A stretch of DNA of 64,000 nucleotides from PFJX01 sp044227325. GTDB taxonomy: Bacteria > Pseudomonadota > Gammaproteobacteria > Burkholderiales > Thiobacillaceae. The translations under genes and the position numbers were made by a program. Below, in pieces: positions 27,051 to 35,996 of this stretch; within the stretch, counting starts at the first letter, position 1; each line of letters opens with the position of its first letter. The DNA lies in the NCBI GenBank assembly GCA_044227325.1, contig JBGAFI010000009.1:104779-168778 (forward strand), read 5' to 3'. The notes below the pieces were generated by a model. The model was given only the letters and a program-made list of their open reading frames with translations, had not been told where the DNA came from and made no database searches.

Positions 27051-28868
27051 ATGAATTTCGCCGATTTGCGTCCCCAGCTCGACCGCATCCTGGCGCGCAA
27101 CCAGCTGGTCACCCTGCTCCAGCCGATCCTGGACATGCGGGAGGGGCGCATCGCCGGTTACGAGGCCCTGACGCGCGGCCCGTCGGACAGTCCGCTGCAT
27201 TCCCCCGATGCCCTGTTCAAGGTGGGCGGCTATTACGGCAAGCTGCGGGAACTCGACCTGGCCTGCTCGGGCATGGCCCTCGCCGCCTTCGCCAAGCTCA
27301 AATTGCCCGGGCAACTGTTCGTCAACCTCACTCCGGGCAGCCTGCTCGCGGAGGACTTCGCGCCCGCCGCGATCCTGGCTCGCCTGGCCAGGAACGGCCT
27401 CGAGCGGAGCCAGTTGGTGTTCGAGATCACCGAGAGCTCCCCGGATTTCGACTACGGCGACCTCAAGTTGGCGGTGGACAGGTTGCGCGAGTCGGGCCTG
27501 GAAGTGGCCATGGACGACCTGGGCGAGGGTTTTTCCAGCCTGCGCCTGTGGTCCGAGCTGAAGCCGGCCTTCGTCAAGATCGACAAGCACTTCATCTCCG
27601 GCATCCATCAGGATCCCAACAAACTCCAGTTCGTGCGTTCCATCCAGCAACTGGCTGAGAACGCCAATGCCGAGGTGGTCGCCGAGGGTGTGGAAACCCC
27701 CTCGGAACAGGCCATCGTCAAGGATCTCGGCATCCGCTATGCCCAGGGCTATCTGATCGGCCGTCCATCGCCGATACCGGCCCGGCTGCCGCCGCCGGAA
27801 GTCCTGGACATGCTGGCCTCGGGCCGCGTCAGCGTGTTTCCCGTCGCCGCCACGGGCGGCGGCGTGCGCCTCAGCGCCGAGCGCCTGGTGATCCCGGCGC
27901 CCAGCATCAACGCGAACATGCCGAGCCAGTCCGTCCTCGACCTGATGCTGAGCCAGCCGGATCTGCACGCCGTGGCCGTGCTCGACCAGGAAAAGCCGGT
28001 CGGCATCATCCACCGTCCAGCCTTGCTGGACCGCTTCATCGGCATGTACGGCCGGGAGATCTACGGCAAGAAGCCCTGCCGCGAGATCATGGACGACGAT
28101 CCGCTGATCGTCGACAAGGGCACCCAGATGCGGGACTTGTCCGAACTGGTGGTGCGCAAGGGCAAGGAGGCGTTCACCCAGGGCTTCATCATCACCGGCG
28201 AGGGGCGCTACCTCGGCCTGGGCTCCGGCTTCGACCTGATGCGCGAGGTCAGCCAGATGCAGATCGTCGCCGCGCGCTACGCCAACCCCCTCACCGGCCT
28301 GGCCGGCAACGTGCCGATCCAGGAGCACCTGGAGCGCCTGCTCGCCAGCCGCCAGCCCTTCGTCGCCGCCTATTTCGACCTGGACCAGTTCAAGCCCTAC
28401 AACGACATCTACGGCTTCCGCCGGGGCGACGACATCATCCGCCTGCTGGCCCGGGTGATGACCGACGAGATCAACCCGGAACTGGACTTCGTCGGCCACA
28501 TCGGCGGCGACGATTTCGTCGTGCTGTTCCAGAGCCCGGACTGGCGCGGCCGTTGCGAGCGCATGCTGGAACGTTTCGATGCCGAGCGTCTGCCCCTGTT
28601 CGACGCGGAACACGCGACGGAGGGCGGCTACCGCAGCGAGGATCGGCGCGGCAACATGCAATTCCATCCCCTGGTCTCCCTTTCCATCGGCGCCGTCGAG
28701 ATCGACCCCGCCAGCTACCGGCAATACCAGGAAGTCGCCTGCGCCACCGCCGAGGCCAAGCGCATGGCGAAACGCAAGGAGGGCAGCTGCCTGTTCGTGG
28801 ACCAGCGCAAACAACCGGTTTCACGACGCGGCGCGGCGGGTTCGCGGGAAGCGGTGGGGCGGGCCTGA
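27051..28868 (+). CDS. EAL - CBS pair - GGDEF c-di-GMP protein
   Basis: This is a soluble cytoplasmic protein of about 605 residues. The EAL phosphodiesterase domain is N-terminal (about 5-240): YEALTRG (E38), LFVNLTPGS, FEITESS, MDDLGEGFSSL, VKIDKHF and EGVETPSEQ are all present, so it is probably active. Paired CBS domains, which usually bind adenosine nucleotides, occupy about 265-400. The GGDEF domain is last (about 410-575). Its signature reads GGDDF (485-489) with E replaced by D, and the upstream inhibitory RxxD is PELD, so cyclase activity and product inhibition are doubtful. I infer a c-di-GMP phosphodiesterase with sensory CBS control. An alternative in-frame ATG lies at 27018; 27051 starts the usual MNFADLRPQL. 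Confidence 0.85.
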   Translation: MNFADLRPQLDRILARNQLVTLLQPILDMREGRIAGYEALTRGPSDSPLHSPDALFKVGGYYGKLRELDLACSGMALAAFAKLKLPGQLFVNLTPGSLLAEDFAPAAILARLARNGLERSQLVFEITESSPDFDYGDLKLAVDRLRESGLEVAMDDLGEGFSSLRLWSELKPAFVKIDKHFISGIHQDPNKLQFVRSIQQLAENANAEVVAEGVETPSEQAIVKDLGIRYAQGYLIGRPSPIPARLPPPEVLDMLASGRVSVFPVAATGGGVRLSAERLVIPAPSINANMPSQSVLDLMLSQPDLHAVAVLDQEKPVGIIHRPALLDRFIGMYGREIYGKKPCREIMDDDPLIVDKGTQMRDLSELVVRKGKEAFTQGFIITGEGRYLGLGSGFDLMREVSQMQIVAARYANPLTGLAGNVPIQEHLERLLASRQPFVAAYFDLDQFKPYNDIYGFRRGDDIIRLLARVMTDEINPELDFVGHIGGDDFVVLFQSPDWRGRCERMLERFDAERLPLFDAEHATEGGYRSEDRRGNMQFHPLVSLSIGAVEIDPASYRQYQEVACATAEAKRMAKRKEGSCLFVDQRKQPVSRRGAAGSREAVGRA

Positions 28869-28906
28869 GCGCATCGAGCCGGGATAGGGAAGGCCGGCCG
28901 CGCCGC

Positions 28907-29788
28907 TCACGCCACGATCTTGTTGAGGGGCAGCTCGATGATGTCCCGGGCGCCGGCGGCGTGCAGGCCGGGGATCAGTTCGCGCACCTGTTTCTCATCC
29001 ACCACGCTGGACAGCTCCACCCATTCCGGGTCCGAGAGCGTGGAAATGGTGGGCTTGGCCAGGGCCGGCAGAATCGCGGCGACAGCGTCCAGGCGGGCGC
29101 GCGGCACGTTCATGGAGAGCAACACCCGGGTGGCGGCGGCGATGGCGCTCTTCAGCAACATCAGCACCCGCTCGATCTTGTCCCGCTTCCAGCCGTCCTT
29201 GAGGGCGTCGTGGTTGGCGATGAAGCGCGGCGTGCTTTCCAGCACCACGTGCATGACCTTGAGGCCGTTCGCGCGCAGGGAGGAGCCGGTCTCGGAGACA
29301 TCGACGATGGCGTCGGCGAGGATGGGTGGCTTCACCTCGGTGGCGCCCCAGGAGAATTCCACCTCGGCGCTGACGCCGTGCTTGTCCAGGAAGTGGTGGG
29401 TCATGCCCACCGCCTCGGTGGCGATGCGCTTGCCTTGCAGGTCGGCGACCGACTGGAACGGGGAATCCTCCTTCGCCGCCATGACCCAGCGCACCGTGCC
29501 GTAGTTGGGCCAGGGGGCGCGCAGGTCGGCCAGTTCCGCGACATCGGCGCCGGTTTCCAGGATCCAGTCCAGGCCGGTGATGGCGCAGTCGAGGATGCCG
29601 TGGCCCACGTAGCGGGCCATTTCCTGGGGACGGATGAGGATGCACTCGATCTCGGCGTCGTCGATGTCCGGATAGTAGGAGCGGCCGGAGATGCGCAGGT
29701 CGTAGCCGGCGCGGACGAAGAGTTTCTGGGTGGTGTCCTGCAGGCTGCCCTTGGGGATGCCGAGGCGGAGGCGGGCGGGGTTGCTCAT
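28907..29788 (-). CDS. hisG: ATP phosphoribosyltransferase, long form
   Basis: This 293-residue enzyme catalyses the first committed step of histidine synthesis (ATP + PRPP to phosphoribosyl-ATP). Conserved family sequence is visible in LRLGIPKGSL, GILDCAITGLDW, GKRIATEAVGMTHHFL and the PRPP-binding region DAIVDVSETGSSLRANGLKV. The final 75 or so residues are a HisG C-terminal regulatory (ACT-like) domain, with VSMNVPRARLDAVAAILPAL-type sequence and STLSDPEWVELSSVVDE. The protein is therefore the self-contained long form rather than the short HisG that needs HisZ. No other his genes are adjacent. It diverges from pgm across a 157-base gap that should hold both promoters. The ATG at 29788 gives MSNPARLRLGIPKG. 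Confidence 0.92.
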   Translation of the reverse strand: MSNPARLRLGIPKGSLQDTTQKLFVRAGYDLRISGRSYYPDIDDAEIECILIRPQEMARYVGHGILDCAITGLDWILETGADVAELADLRAPWPNYGTVRWVMAAKEDSPFQSVADLQGKRIATEAVGMTHHFLDKHGVSAEVEFSWGATEVKPPILADAIVDVSETGSSLRANGLKVMHVVLESTPRFIANHDALKDGWKRDKIERVLMLLKSAIAAATRVLLSMNVPRARLDAVAAILPALAKPTISTLSDPEWVELSSVVDEKQVRELIPGLHAAGARDIIELPLNKIVA

Positions 29789-29945
29789 GGCTGCGACGCG
29801 GTGGTGGAGAAAAGCTGAAAGATAGCCCATGGCCGGAATCCGCGCCGGCCGACGGCGATTTTCGCCGCGCCGGTCTGCCAGGGAGCGCGCCCCGGCGTTA
29901 CCATTTCGGCTTATCTCAGCCAACGTATCAGAACGGAGAATCGCC

Positions 29946-31583
29946 ATGGCCCATTCCCGCGCCGGTCAGCCCGCAAACGCCTCGGATCTCGTCGACGTGC
30001 CCGCCCTGCTGGAGGCCTACTTCGCCGCCCCGGATGTCGACGACCCCGCCCAGCGGGTTTCCTTCGGTACCAGCGGCCATCGCGGCACCGCGCTGAAACT
30101 GAGCTTCAACGAGGCCCACATCCTGGCCATCACCCAGGCGGTGTGCGAATACCGCCGCGCCCAGGGCATCACCGGCCCGCTGTTCCTGGGCATGGATACC
30201 CACGCCCTGTCCATGCCGGCGCAGCGCACCGCGATCCAGGTGCTGGCCGCGAACCAGGTGGAGTTCCACTACCAGGCCGGCAACGGCTTCACGCCGACGC
30301 CGGTGGTGTCCCGCGCGATCCTGGCCTGGAACCGTATCCACCCCAACGTGCGCGCGGACGGCATCGTCATCACCCCCTCCCACAATCCGCCCCAGGACGG
30401 CGGCATCAAGTACAACCCGCCCCACGGCGGCCCGGCGGACACGGACGCCACCGGCTGGATCGAGCGGCGCGCCAACGAACTCATGGCGGCGGGCAACGCG
30501 GGCGTGAAAAAGATGGCCTACGAACGGGCCCTGGTGGCGCCCAACGCCCATGTGGACGATTTCATGACCCCCTATATCGCCGACCTGGACCAGGTCATTG
30601 ATTTCCAGGCGATCCGCGACGCCAAGCTGAAGATCGGCGTCGATCCCATGGGCGGCGCCGCGGTGGCCTACTGGAAGCCCATCGCCGAAAAATACGGCCT
30701 GGACATGCGCGTGGTGAACGACAAGGTGGACCCGAGCTTCTCGTTCATGACCCTGGACCACGACGGCAAGATCCGCATGGACTGTTCCAGCCCCTTCGCC
30801 ATGGCCGGCCTGGTGGACCTGAAGGATCGCTTCGCCATCGCCTGGGGCAACGACGCGGACGTGGACCGTCATGGCATCGTCACGCCCTCCCTCGGCCTGC
30901 TCAATCCGAACCACTTCCTCGCGGTGGCCATCCATTACCTGCTCACGCACCGGCCGGCATGGTCCGCCAACGCGGCGGTGGGCAAGACCCTGGTGTCCAG
31001 CGCCCTGATCGACCGGGTGGTGGATGGCCTGGAGCGCAAGCTGCTGGAGGTGCCGGTGGGCTTCAAGTGGTTCTCCGCCGGCCTGCTGGACGGCGGCATC
31101 TGCTTCGGCGGCGAGGAATCCGCCGGCGCCTCCTTCCTGCGCCGGGACGGCACGGTTTGGACCACGGACAAGGACGGCATCATCCTGGGCCTGCTGGCCG
31201 CCGAGATCACCGCCGTCACCGGCCAGGACCCGGGCCGCTACTACCAGGATCTCGCCGCGAAGTACGGCGCGCCGTTCTACGTGCGCATCGACACCGCCGT
31301 GAGCCGGGAGCAGAAAGCCGCGTTCAAGCAGCTCACGCCGGAGCGGGTTGCCGCCGCCGAGCTGGCCGGCGACGCCATCACCGCGAAGCTGACCAAGGCG
31401 CCGGGCAACGGCGCGGCCATCGGCGGCCTCAAGGTGACCACCGCCAACGGCTGGTTCGCCGCGCGCCCGTCCGGCACCGAGGACATCTACAAGCTGTACG
31501 CCGAGAGCTTCGTCAGCGCGGAACACCTCCAGCGCATCGTCGCCGACGCCCAGGCCATGGTCGGCGCCGCCCTGGCCGGCTGA
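29946..31583 (+). CDS. pgm: Phosphoglucomutase (alpha-D-glucose phosphate-specific)
   Basis: This 545-residue cytoplasmic enzyme interconverts glucose 1-phosphate and glucose 6-phosphate. Landmarks are VSFGTSGHRG (N-terminal substrate loop), the phosphoserine loop VITPSHNPPQDGG (about residue 145), the metal loop NDADVDRHG (about 305), GEESAGASFLRRDG (sugar-binding loop) and the phosphate-binding RPSGTEDIYKLYAES near the C-terminus. It links central metabolism to glycogen and to UDP-glucose for surface polysaccharide. The glucoamylase and zwf genes 17-20 kb downstream act on the same sugar pool. The start ATG 29946 follows CGGAGA. A terminator follows the stop. Confidence 0.94.
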   Translation: MAHSRAGQPANASDLVDVPALLEAYFAAPDVDDPAQRVSFGTSGHRGTALKLSFNEAHILAITQAVCEYRRAQGITGPLFLGMDTHALSMPAQRTAIQVLAANQVEFHYQAGNGFTPTPVVSRAILAWNRIHPNVRADGIVITPSHNPPQDGGIKYNPPHGGPADTDATGWIERRANELMAAGNAGVKKMAYERALVAPNAHVDDFMTPYIADLDQVIDFQAIRDAKLKIGVDPMGGAAVAYWKPIAEKYGLDMRVVNDKVDPSFSFMTLDHDGKIRMDCSSPFAMAGLVDLKDRFAIAWGNDADVDRHGIVTPSLGLLNPNHFLAVAIHYLLTHRPAWSANAAVGKTLVSSALIDRVVDGLERKLLEVPVGFKWFSAGLLDGGICFGGEESAGASFLRRDGTVWTTDKDGIILGLLAAEITAVTGQDPGRYYQDLAAKYGAPFYVRIDTAVSREQKAAFKQLTPERVAAAELAGDAITAKLTKAPGNGAAIGGLKVTTANGWFAARPSGTEDIYKLYAESFVSAEHLQRIVADAQAMVGAALAG

Positions 31584-31589
31584 CCGCCC

Positions 31590-31628
31590 GGGGCCGCCCG
31601 CGACAGGGCGCGTCCCCTATTTTTTTTC
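31590..31628 (+). terminator. Rho-independent terminator of pgm
   Basis: A GC-rich imperfect stem (GGGGC-CGCCC pairing with GGGCG-CG-TCCCC around GCGACA) is followed by a run of eight T. It starts 7 bases after the pgm stop. Confidence 0.8.
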
Positions 31629-31696
31629 CGGTCGCGGCCGATATGGCTGGGGTAGTGTGTCGCGCGCCATCTCCCATCCACTTCGCCTATCCGCCT

Positions 31697-34600
31697 ATGC
31701 CGCTTCGGATGTTTTCGCGCCTGCTCCTGCTGGGCCTATGCCTGTCGGCGCCATGGGCATGGGCGAGCGCCGACCCGCGGGCGGCCACGCGCCAGCTCGA
31801 ATGGCGGCAAGCGTTCCCGTTCGCGGGCCAGGGCGCGGCCCGGGAGAAAGGCTGTTGCCGGTCCGCCCGCCTGAAAGGGTGGCAAGACGCCATGGCCCAT
31901 CCGGACGAAATCGTCGAACTGGTCCTGAGCGCATGCCACGCGGATCGTGGCCGGGAGCACCGGGCCTGGGCGGCGCGGCCCGTCCATGCGCCGGTGCCGC
32001 CGGGACTGGGCGTGATCGATTACATGCACCCGGCGCTCTGGCGGCATATTGCCGACATCCACACCGACATCCACGCCGACATCCACGCCGAGGCGGGCAT
32101 TCCGCCGTCGGGCTTCGGCTTCTCCCGGACGCGCTTCGATCCGGCCGGCCAGGCGGACACTCACCCTCTCTACGGCTGGCTGATCGGCACGGTGATCCTT
32201 CTGGTCGTCATGGGCGGCGTCATCGTCCACATCCTGGATGGCCGGCGCCGGCTGGCGGAAAGCCGGGCCCGCTACGAGCGGACCGCCGCCACCGTCGCCG
32301 GCGTCCTGTTCGACTTCGTCCGCCACGCGGACGGGCGCGCCGAGTTCACCTATATCAGCCCGCGCTGCAAGGAGCTGCTCGAGATCGATCCCGAACAATT
32401 GATCGCGGACCTGAGGCGGGTATTGCGCCTGATCCATCCGGACGACCTGGCCGGCTTGCGGCGGGCTAAGGAAGAAGCGCGGCACAGCCGCTCCGCGTTT
32501 CTGGCGGAAACCCGCGTCATCCTGCCCTCGGGCAGGACGCTCTGGACGCAGATCAGCGCCCGGGCGGATCCGGCGCAGTCCGGCGGAAGCGTGCTGTGGA
32601 GCGGCTTCCTGCTGGACATCACCCCGCGCCGCGAGGCGGAAGCCGCCCGGCGCGCGAGCGAAGGCCACTTCCGCGCGCTGGTTTCCGCCATGGGCGAGGG
32701 TGTGGTGATGACCAACGCGAAGGGGGAGATCGTCGATTGCAATCCGGCGGCGGAACATATCCTGGGCGTCCCGCGCGAGCGCATTCTGGGCGGCATTCCC
32801 AGCGCGGGGGGGTGGCCCACTTTCCGCCTGGACGGCACGATCTTTCCACCGGACGCCTACCCGGACCGGCTGACCCTGCTGGACGGCGAGCCGCGCCGCG
32901 GTGTCCTCATGGGCATCGATGACCCGCAGGGCCAGCGCCGCTGGATCTCGATCAATACCGATCCGATCCGCGCCGAGCAAGGGCAGGGTCTGGCCGGCGT
33001 GGTCGTCACCCTGGCCGACGTCACCGAATTGCGCAGCGCGGAAATCCTGTTGAAAGCCAGCGAGGAGCGTTTACGCAGCCTGTTCGAGCATTCCCCGGTC
33101 GCCTATCAGTCGCTGGACGCGCAAGGCCGCATCATCGAACTCAACGAACCCATGTGCCGCCTGCTGGGCGTGACCCGGGAAAACCTGCTGGGCCGCTGCG
33201 TCGGCGATTTCTGGGCGCCCGGACAGGATTTCGCCGAGGCTTTCGGACGATTCAAGGCGGCTGGCTCGGTCAAGAGCGAATTGAACCTGAACCGCGTGGA
33301 CGGCACCTCGCTCACCGTGCTGATGGAGGGGCGCGTGCAGCGAAGCGCGACGGGCGATTTCATCCGCACCCACTGCGTCCTGTCGGATATTTCCGAGCGC
33401 AAACGCATGGAGGACACGCTGCGGGAATCCGAAACCCGCTTCCGGGTCATGGCCAACGCGGCGCCGGTGTTGATGTGGATGTCGGGCGAGGCGGGCGGAT
33501 GCCATTGGTTCAATCAGTTCTGGCTGGATTTCACCGGCCGGACCCTGGACCAGGAAGTGGGCGAGGGCTGGGCCGACGGCGTGCACGTTGAAGACCGGGA
33601 GCGTGTCATGCGGATCTATCTCGAGTGTTTCCACGCGCGCCGATCCTTCCGCATGGAATACCGCCTGCGCCGCCACGACGGCGAATACCGCTGGATTCTG
33701 GATGCCGGCGTGCCCCGCTTCGAGGAAAACGGCCGCTTCGTCGGCTATATCGGTTCCTGCGTCGACATCTCCGAGAGCAAGGCTTCCGAAGCCCTGCTGC
33801 GCGGCATACTGGACTCGGCCGACGAGGGCGTCCTGGTCGTCGGCCCGGACCGGCGCGTGCTGGCCGTCAACCACAGTTTCAACGAACTCTGGCGCCTTCC
33901 CCCCGAGCTCAGCGCCGCGGACGACGAAGCGCGGCTGAATTTCGTGGCGGAGCAACTGGCGGAGCCGGAGCGTTTCCTGGCGCAGGTCCACGCGCTTTAT
34001 CAGGACGCCGAGGAGCGGGAAGACGAACTGCATTTGAAGGATGGCCGGGTATTGCTCCGCTTCACCCGCATGTTGACCGTCGCGGGCGTCCCCGCGCGCA
34101 TCTGGACCTTCCGGGACATGACCCAGCTGTTCGCCGGGCAGAAGGCGGTCCAGGACGAGCGGGCGCGTCTGCGCACGCTGTTGGAAACCATTCCCGAACC
34201 GATCTGGCTGAAGGATCCGGACGGCGTGTACCTGTCCTGCAATCCCGCCTTCGAGAAGATCTACGACTTGCCGGAAGCCGAACTGATCGGCAAGACCGAC
34301 CACGATCTGGTGGCGCCCGAAGCGGCGGATTTCCTGCGCGAAAAAGACCGGGAGGCCCTGGCGGCGGGCCGGACCATCGTCAGCGAGGAATGGGTGACCT
34401 ACCCGGGCACGGGGGAAAAAATCCTCATGGCCAAGATCAAGACGCCCATGCGCGACAGCGACGGCCGTCTCGTCGGCGTGCTGGGCATCGGCCGGGACAT
34501 CACCGAGGATCGGCGCATCCAGTCCGGCCTGAGCGCGGCCAAGGAACAGGCCGAGGCGGCCAACCGGGCGAAATCCCAGTTCCTGTCCCGCATGAGCCAC

Positions 34601-35260
34601 GAGTTGCGCACGCCGCTGAACGCCATCATCGGTTTCAGCGAACTGTTGAAGTACGACAGCGAAAACCCGCTCACCCCCCAGCAACTGGAGTTTGTCGGCC
34701 ATATCCTCGATGGCGGCAGCCACCTGCTTGAGCTCATCAACGAAGTCCTCGATCTGGCCCGCATAGAAACCGGCCGCCTGGAACTCGTCATGGAGCCGGT
34801 CGGGCTCGCGGATCTGATGTGCGAGTGCCTGGACATGACCAAGCCCTTGGCGACGGCCCGGAGCGTGCACCTGGAGGGCGCCAGCCCCGCTGACAAGGTG
34901 GTGATGGCCGATCCGCTGCGGCTGAAACAGGTCCTGCTCAATCTTCTGTCCAACGCGGTGAAGTACAACCGGGAAGGCGGCTCGGTGTCCGTTTCCTGCA
35001 GCGTCGCGCCGGACGGCCGCGCGCATGTCGCGGTGAGCGATACCGGGCCGGGGATTCCGGAGGAACGGCAGGCGGAAGTGTTCCAACCGTTTCAGCGCCT
35101 GGGCGCGGAAAAAACCGCCGTCGAAGGCACCGGCATCGGCCTCACCATCAGCAAGCGCCTGATCGAGGCCATGCATGGCGGCATCGGTTTCCAGAGCCGC
35201 CCGAACCAGGGCACGACGTTCTGGATCGAATTGCCGATGGCGGATCGCGGCGAGGATTGA
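31697..35260 (+). CDS. Membrane-bound multi-PAS sensor histidine kinase
   Basis: This is a 1,187-residue kinase. A signal peptide (about 1-25) precedes a short periplasmic part (about 26-153) and a transmembrane helix (about 157-178, WLIGTVILLVVMGGVIVHIL). Then come about six PAS domains with PAC motifs (roughly 190-310, 320-445, 450-565, 570-690, 695-800, 810-935). HisKA follows, with the phosphorylated His in SRMSHELRTPLNAI (about residue 966), then HATPase (NLLSNAVKYNREGG, VSDTGPGIPEE, GTGIGLTISKRLIE). The periplasmic part resembles only the last 100 residues of an NMT1-type binding domain (LKGWQDAMAHPDEIVELVL, YMHPALWRHIADI), so the sensor looks internally deleted. No response regulator is adjacent. 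The start at 31697 gives a good signal peptide. Confidence 0.88.
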   Translation: MPLRMFSRLLLLGLCLSAPWAWASADPRAATRQLEWRQAFPFAGQGAAREKGCCRSARLKGWQDAMAHPDEIVELVLSACHADRGREHRAWAARPVHAPVPPGLGVIDYMHPALWRHIADIHTDIHADIHAEAGIPPSGFGFSRTRFDPAGQADTHPLYGWLIGTVILLVVMGGVIVHILDGRRRLAESRARYERTAATVAGVLFDFVRHADGRAEFTYISPRCKELLEIDPEQLIADLRRVLRLIHPDDLAGLRRAKEEARHSRSAFLAETRVILPSGRTLWTQISARADPAQSGGSVLWSGFLLDITPRREAEAARRASEGHFRALVSAMGEGVVMTNAKGEIVDCNPAAEHILGVPRERILGGIPSAGGWPTFRLDGTIFPPDAYPDRLTLLDGEPRRGVLMGIDDPQGQRRWISINTDPIRAEQGQGLAGVVVTLADVTELRSAEILLKASEERLRSLFEHSPVAYQSLDAQGRIIELNEPMCRLLGVTRENLLGRCVGDFWAPGQDFAEAFGRFKAAGSVKSELNLNRVDGTSLTVLMEGRVQRSATGDFIRTHCVLSDISERKRMEDTLRESETRFRVMANAAPVLMWMSGEAGGCHWFNQFWLDFTGRTLDQEVGEGWADGVHVEDRERVMRIYLECFHARRSFRMEYRLRRHDGEYRWILDAGVPRFEENGRFVGYIGSCVDISESKASEALLRGILDSADEGVLVVGPDRRVLAVNHSFNELWRLPPELSAADDEARLNFVAEQLAEPERFLAQVHALYQDAEEREDELHLKDGRVLLRFTRMLTVAGVPARIWTFRDMTQLFAGQKAVQDERARLRTLLETIPEPIWLKDPDGVYLSCNPAFEKIYDLPEAELIGKTDHDLVAPEAADFLREKDREALAAGRTIVSEEWVTYPGTGEKILMAKIKTPMRDSDGRLVGVLGIGRDITEDRRIQSGLSAAKEQAEAANRAKSQFLSRMSHELRTPLNAIIGFSELLKYDSENPLTPQQLEFVGHILDGGSHLLELINEVLDLARIETGRLELVMEPVGLADLMCECLDMTKPLATARSVHLEGASPADKVVMADPLRLKQVLLNLLSNAVKYNREGGSVSVSCSVAPDGRAHVAVSDTGPGIPEERQAEVFQPFQRLGAEKTAVEGTGIGLTISKRLIEAMHGGIGFQSRPNQGTTFWIELPMADRGED
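32051..32086 (+). repeat. Three tandem 12-base units in the kinase gene
   Basis: The unit GCCGACATCCAC (second copy ACCGACATCCAC) occurs three times in a row and encodes ADIH-TDIH-ADIH at residues 119-130 of the sensor region. It is an in-frame slippage-type expansion. Confidence 0.85.
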
Positions 35261-35285
35261 GCGCGATTCCGCGTCTGTCGTTCGC

Positions 35286-35996
35286 TCAGGCGCCGCGCCG
35301 GTAATTCAGGATGCGCCCCTTGTAGGCGACGCCGTCGCTGCCCGGCCCGTCCGCCCGGGCCTCCATCCGGCCATAGCCCAGATCGGCCATGTCCCGGTTG
35401 AAGCGGGGCCGGTTGCCCCGGTCCGGGTCGACGATGATCACTTCAACCTTCTCGTTGGAATGGCGGTCGATGAAGCGGGACAGGATGTCCGGCTGGTCCC
35501 GTTCGTAGAGCACGTCGCTGGCGATGATGAGATCGAATTTGCCCAGGCCGGGCGCGAGGTCGGCCCAGTTGCCGGTCTGGAAGGCGATGGGGGCGAGCCG
35601 GTTCAGGAGCAGGTTTTCGGAAAGGAAAGCCGCCGCCAGCGGGTGGCGGTCGCTCGCGGTGATGTCGGCGCCCCGGCGCCGCATGACCAGGCTGGCCAGG
35701 CCCAGGCCGCAACCCAGTTCCAGCACGCGCCTGCCGTCGATTTCCAGGGATTGCGCGGCATCCGCGAGGACGCGCGCGGAGGGCCAGACCAGGCCGAACA
35801 GGGGCCAGCTCGCCGAGGAAATGCCGGCCTGCTCCGCCAGCCCCTCCGGGTCGTGGAACTGCTGGCGGTCCAGCAGGGAGCGGATGCGGTAATCCAATCC
35901 GCCCAGCTTGAGGGTCTCGAACTTGACCCGGTACGCCGCCGGGGCATCGGGCAAGGGGGAGCGCGCCCGGGGCGGCTCGGGATGGCCGGCGCTCAA
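35286..35996 (-). CDS. Class I SAM-dependent methyltransferase (lysine-methyltransferase-like)
   Basis: This is a 236-residue cytoplasmic protein with the SAM-binding motif LELGCGLGLASLVMRRRGAD (motif I, about residue 90), an acidic motif II (ITASDRHPLAAAF), and FDLIIASDVLYERDQ, which places it near the METTL21/EEF2KMT-like protein methyltransferase family. FGLVWPSARVLA matches the family's typical entry segment before motif I. The target is unknown. The start is probably TTG at 35996, giving a TTGA overlap with the stop of the Met-rich protein gene upstream; no in-frame ATG exists before motif I. The gene is convergent with the multi-PAS kinase gene, 25 bases away. Confidence 0.78.
   Translation of the reverse strand: MSAGHPEPPRARSPLPDAPAAYRVKFETLKLGGLDYRIRSLLDRQQFHDPEGLAEQAGISSASWPLFGLVWPSARVLADAAQSLEIDGRRVLELGCGLGLASLVMRRRGADITASDRHPLAAAFLSENLLLNRLAPIAFQTGNWADLAPGLGKFDLIIASDVLYERDQPDILSRFIDRHSNEKVEVIIVDPDRGNRPRFNRDMADLGYGRMEARADGPGSDGVAYKGRILNYRRGA

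Noticed and set aside
32051..32086. Short CRISPR-like array
   Set aside because: It is three direct 12-base units without spacers, inside a coding frame.
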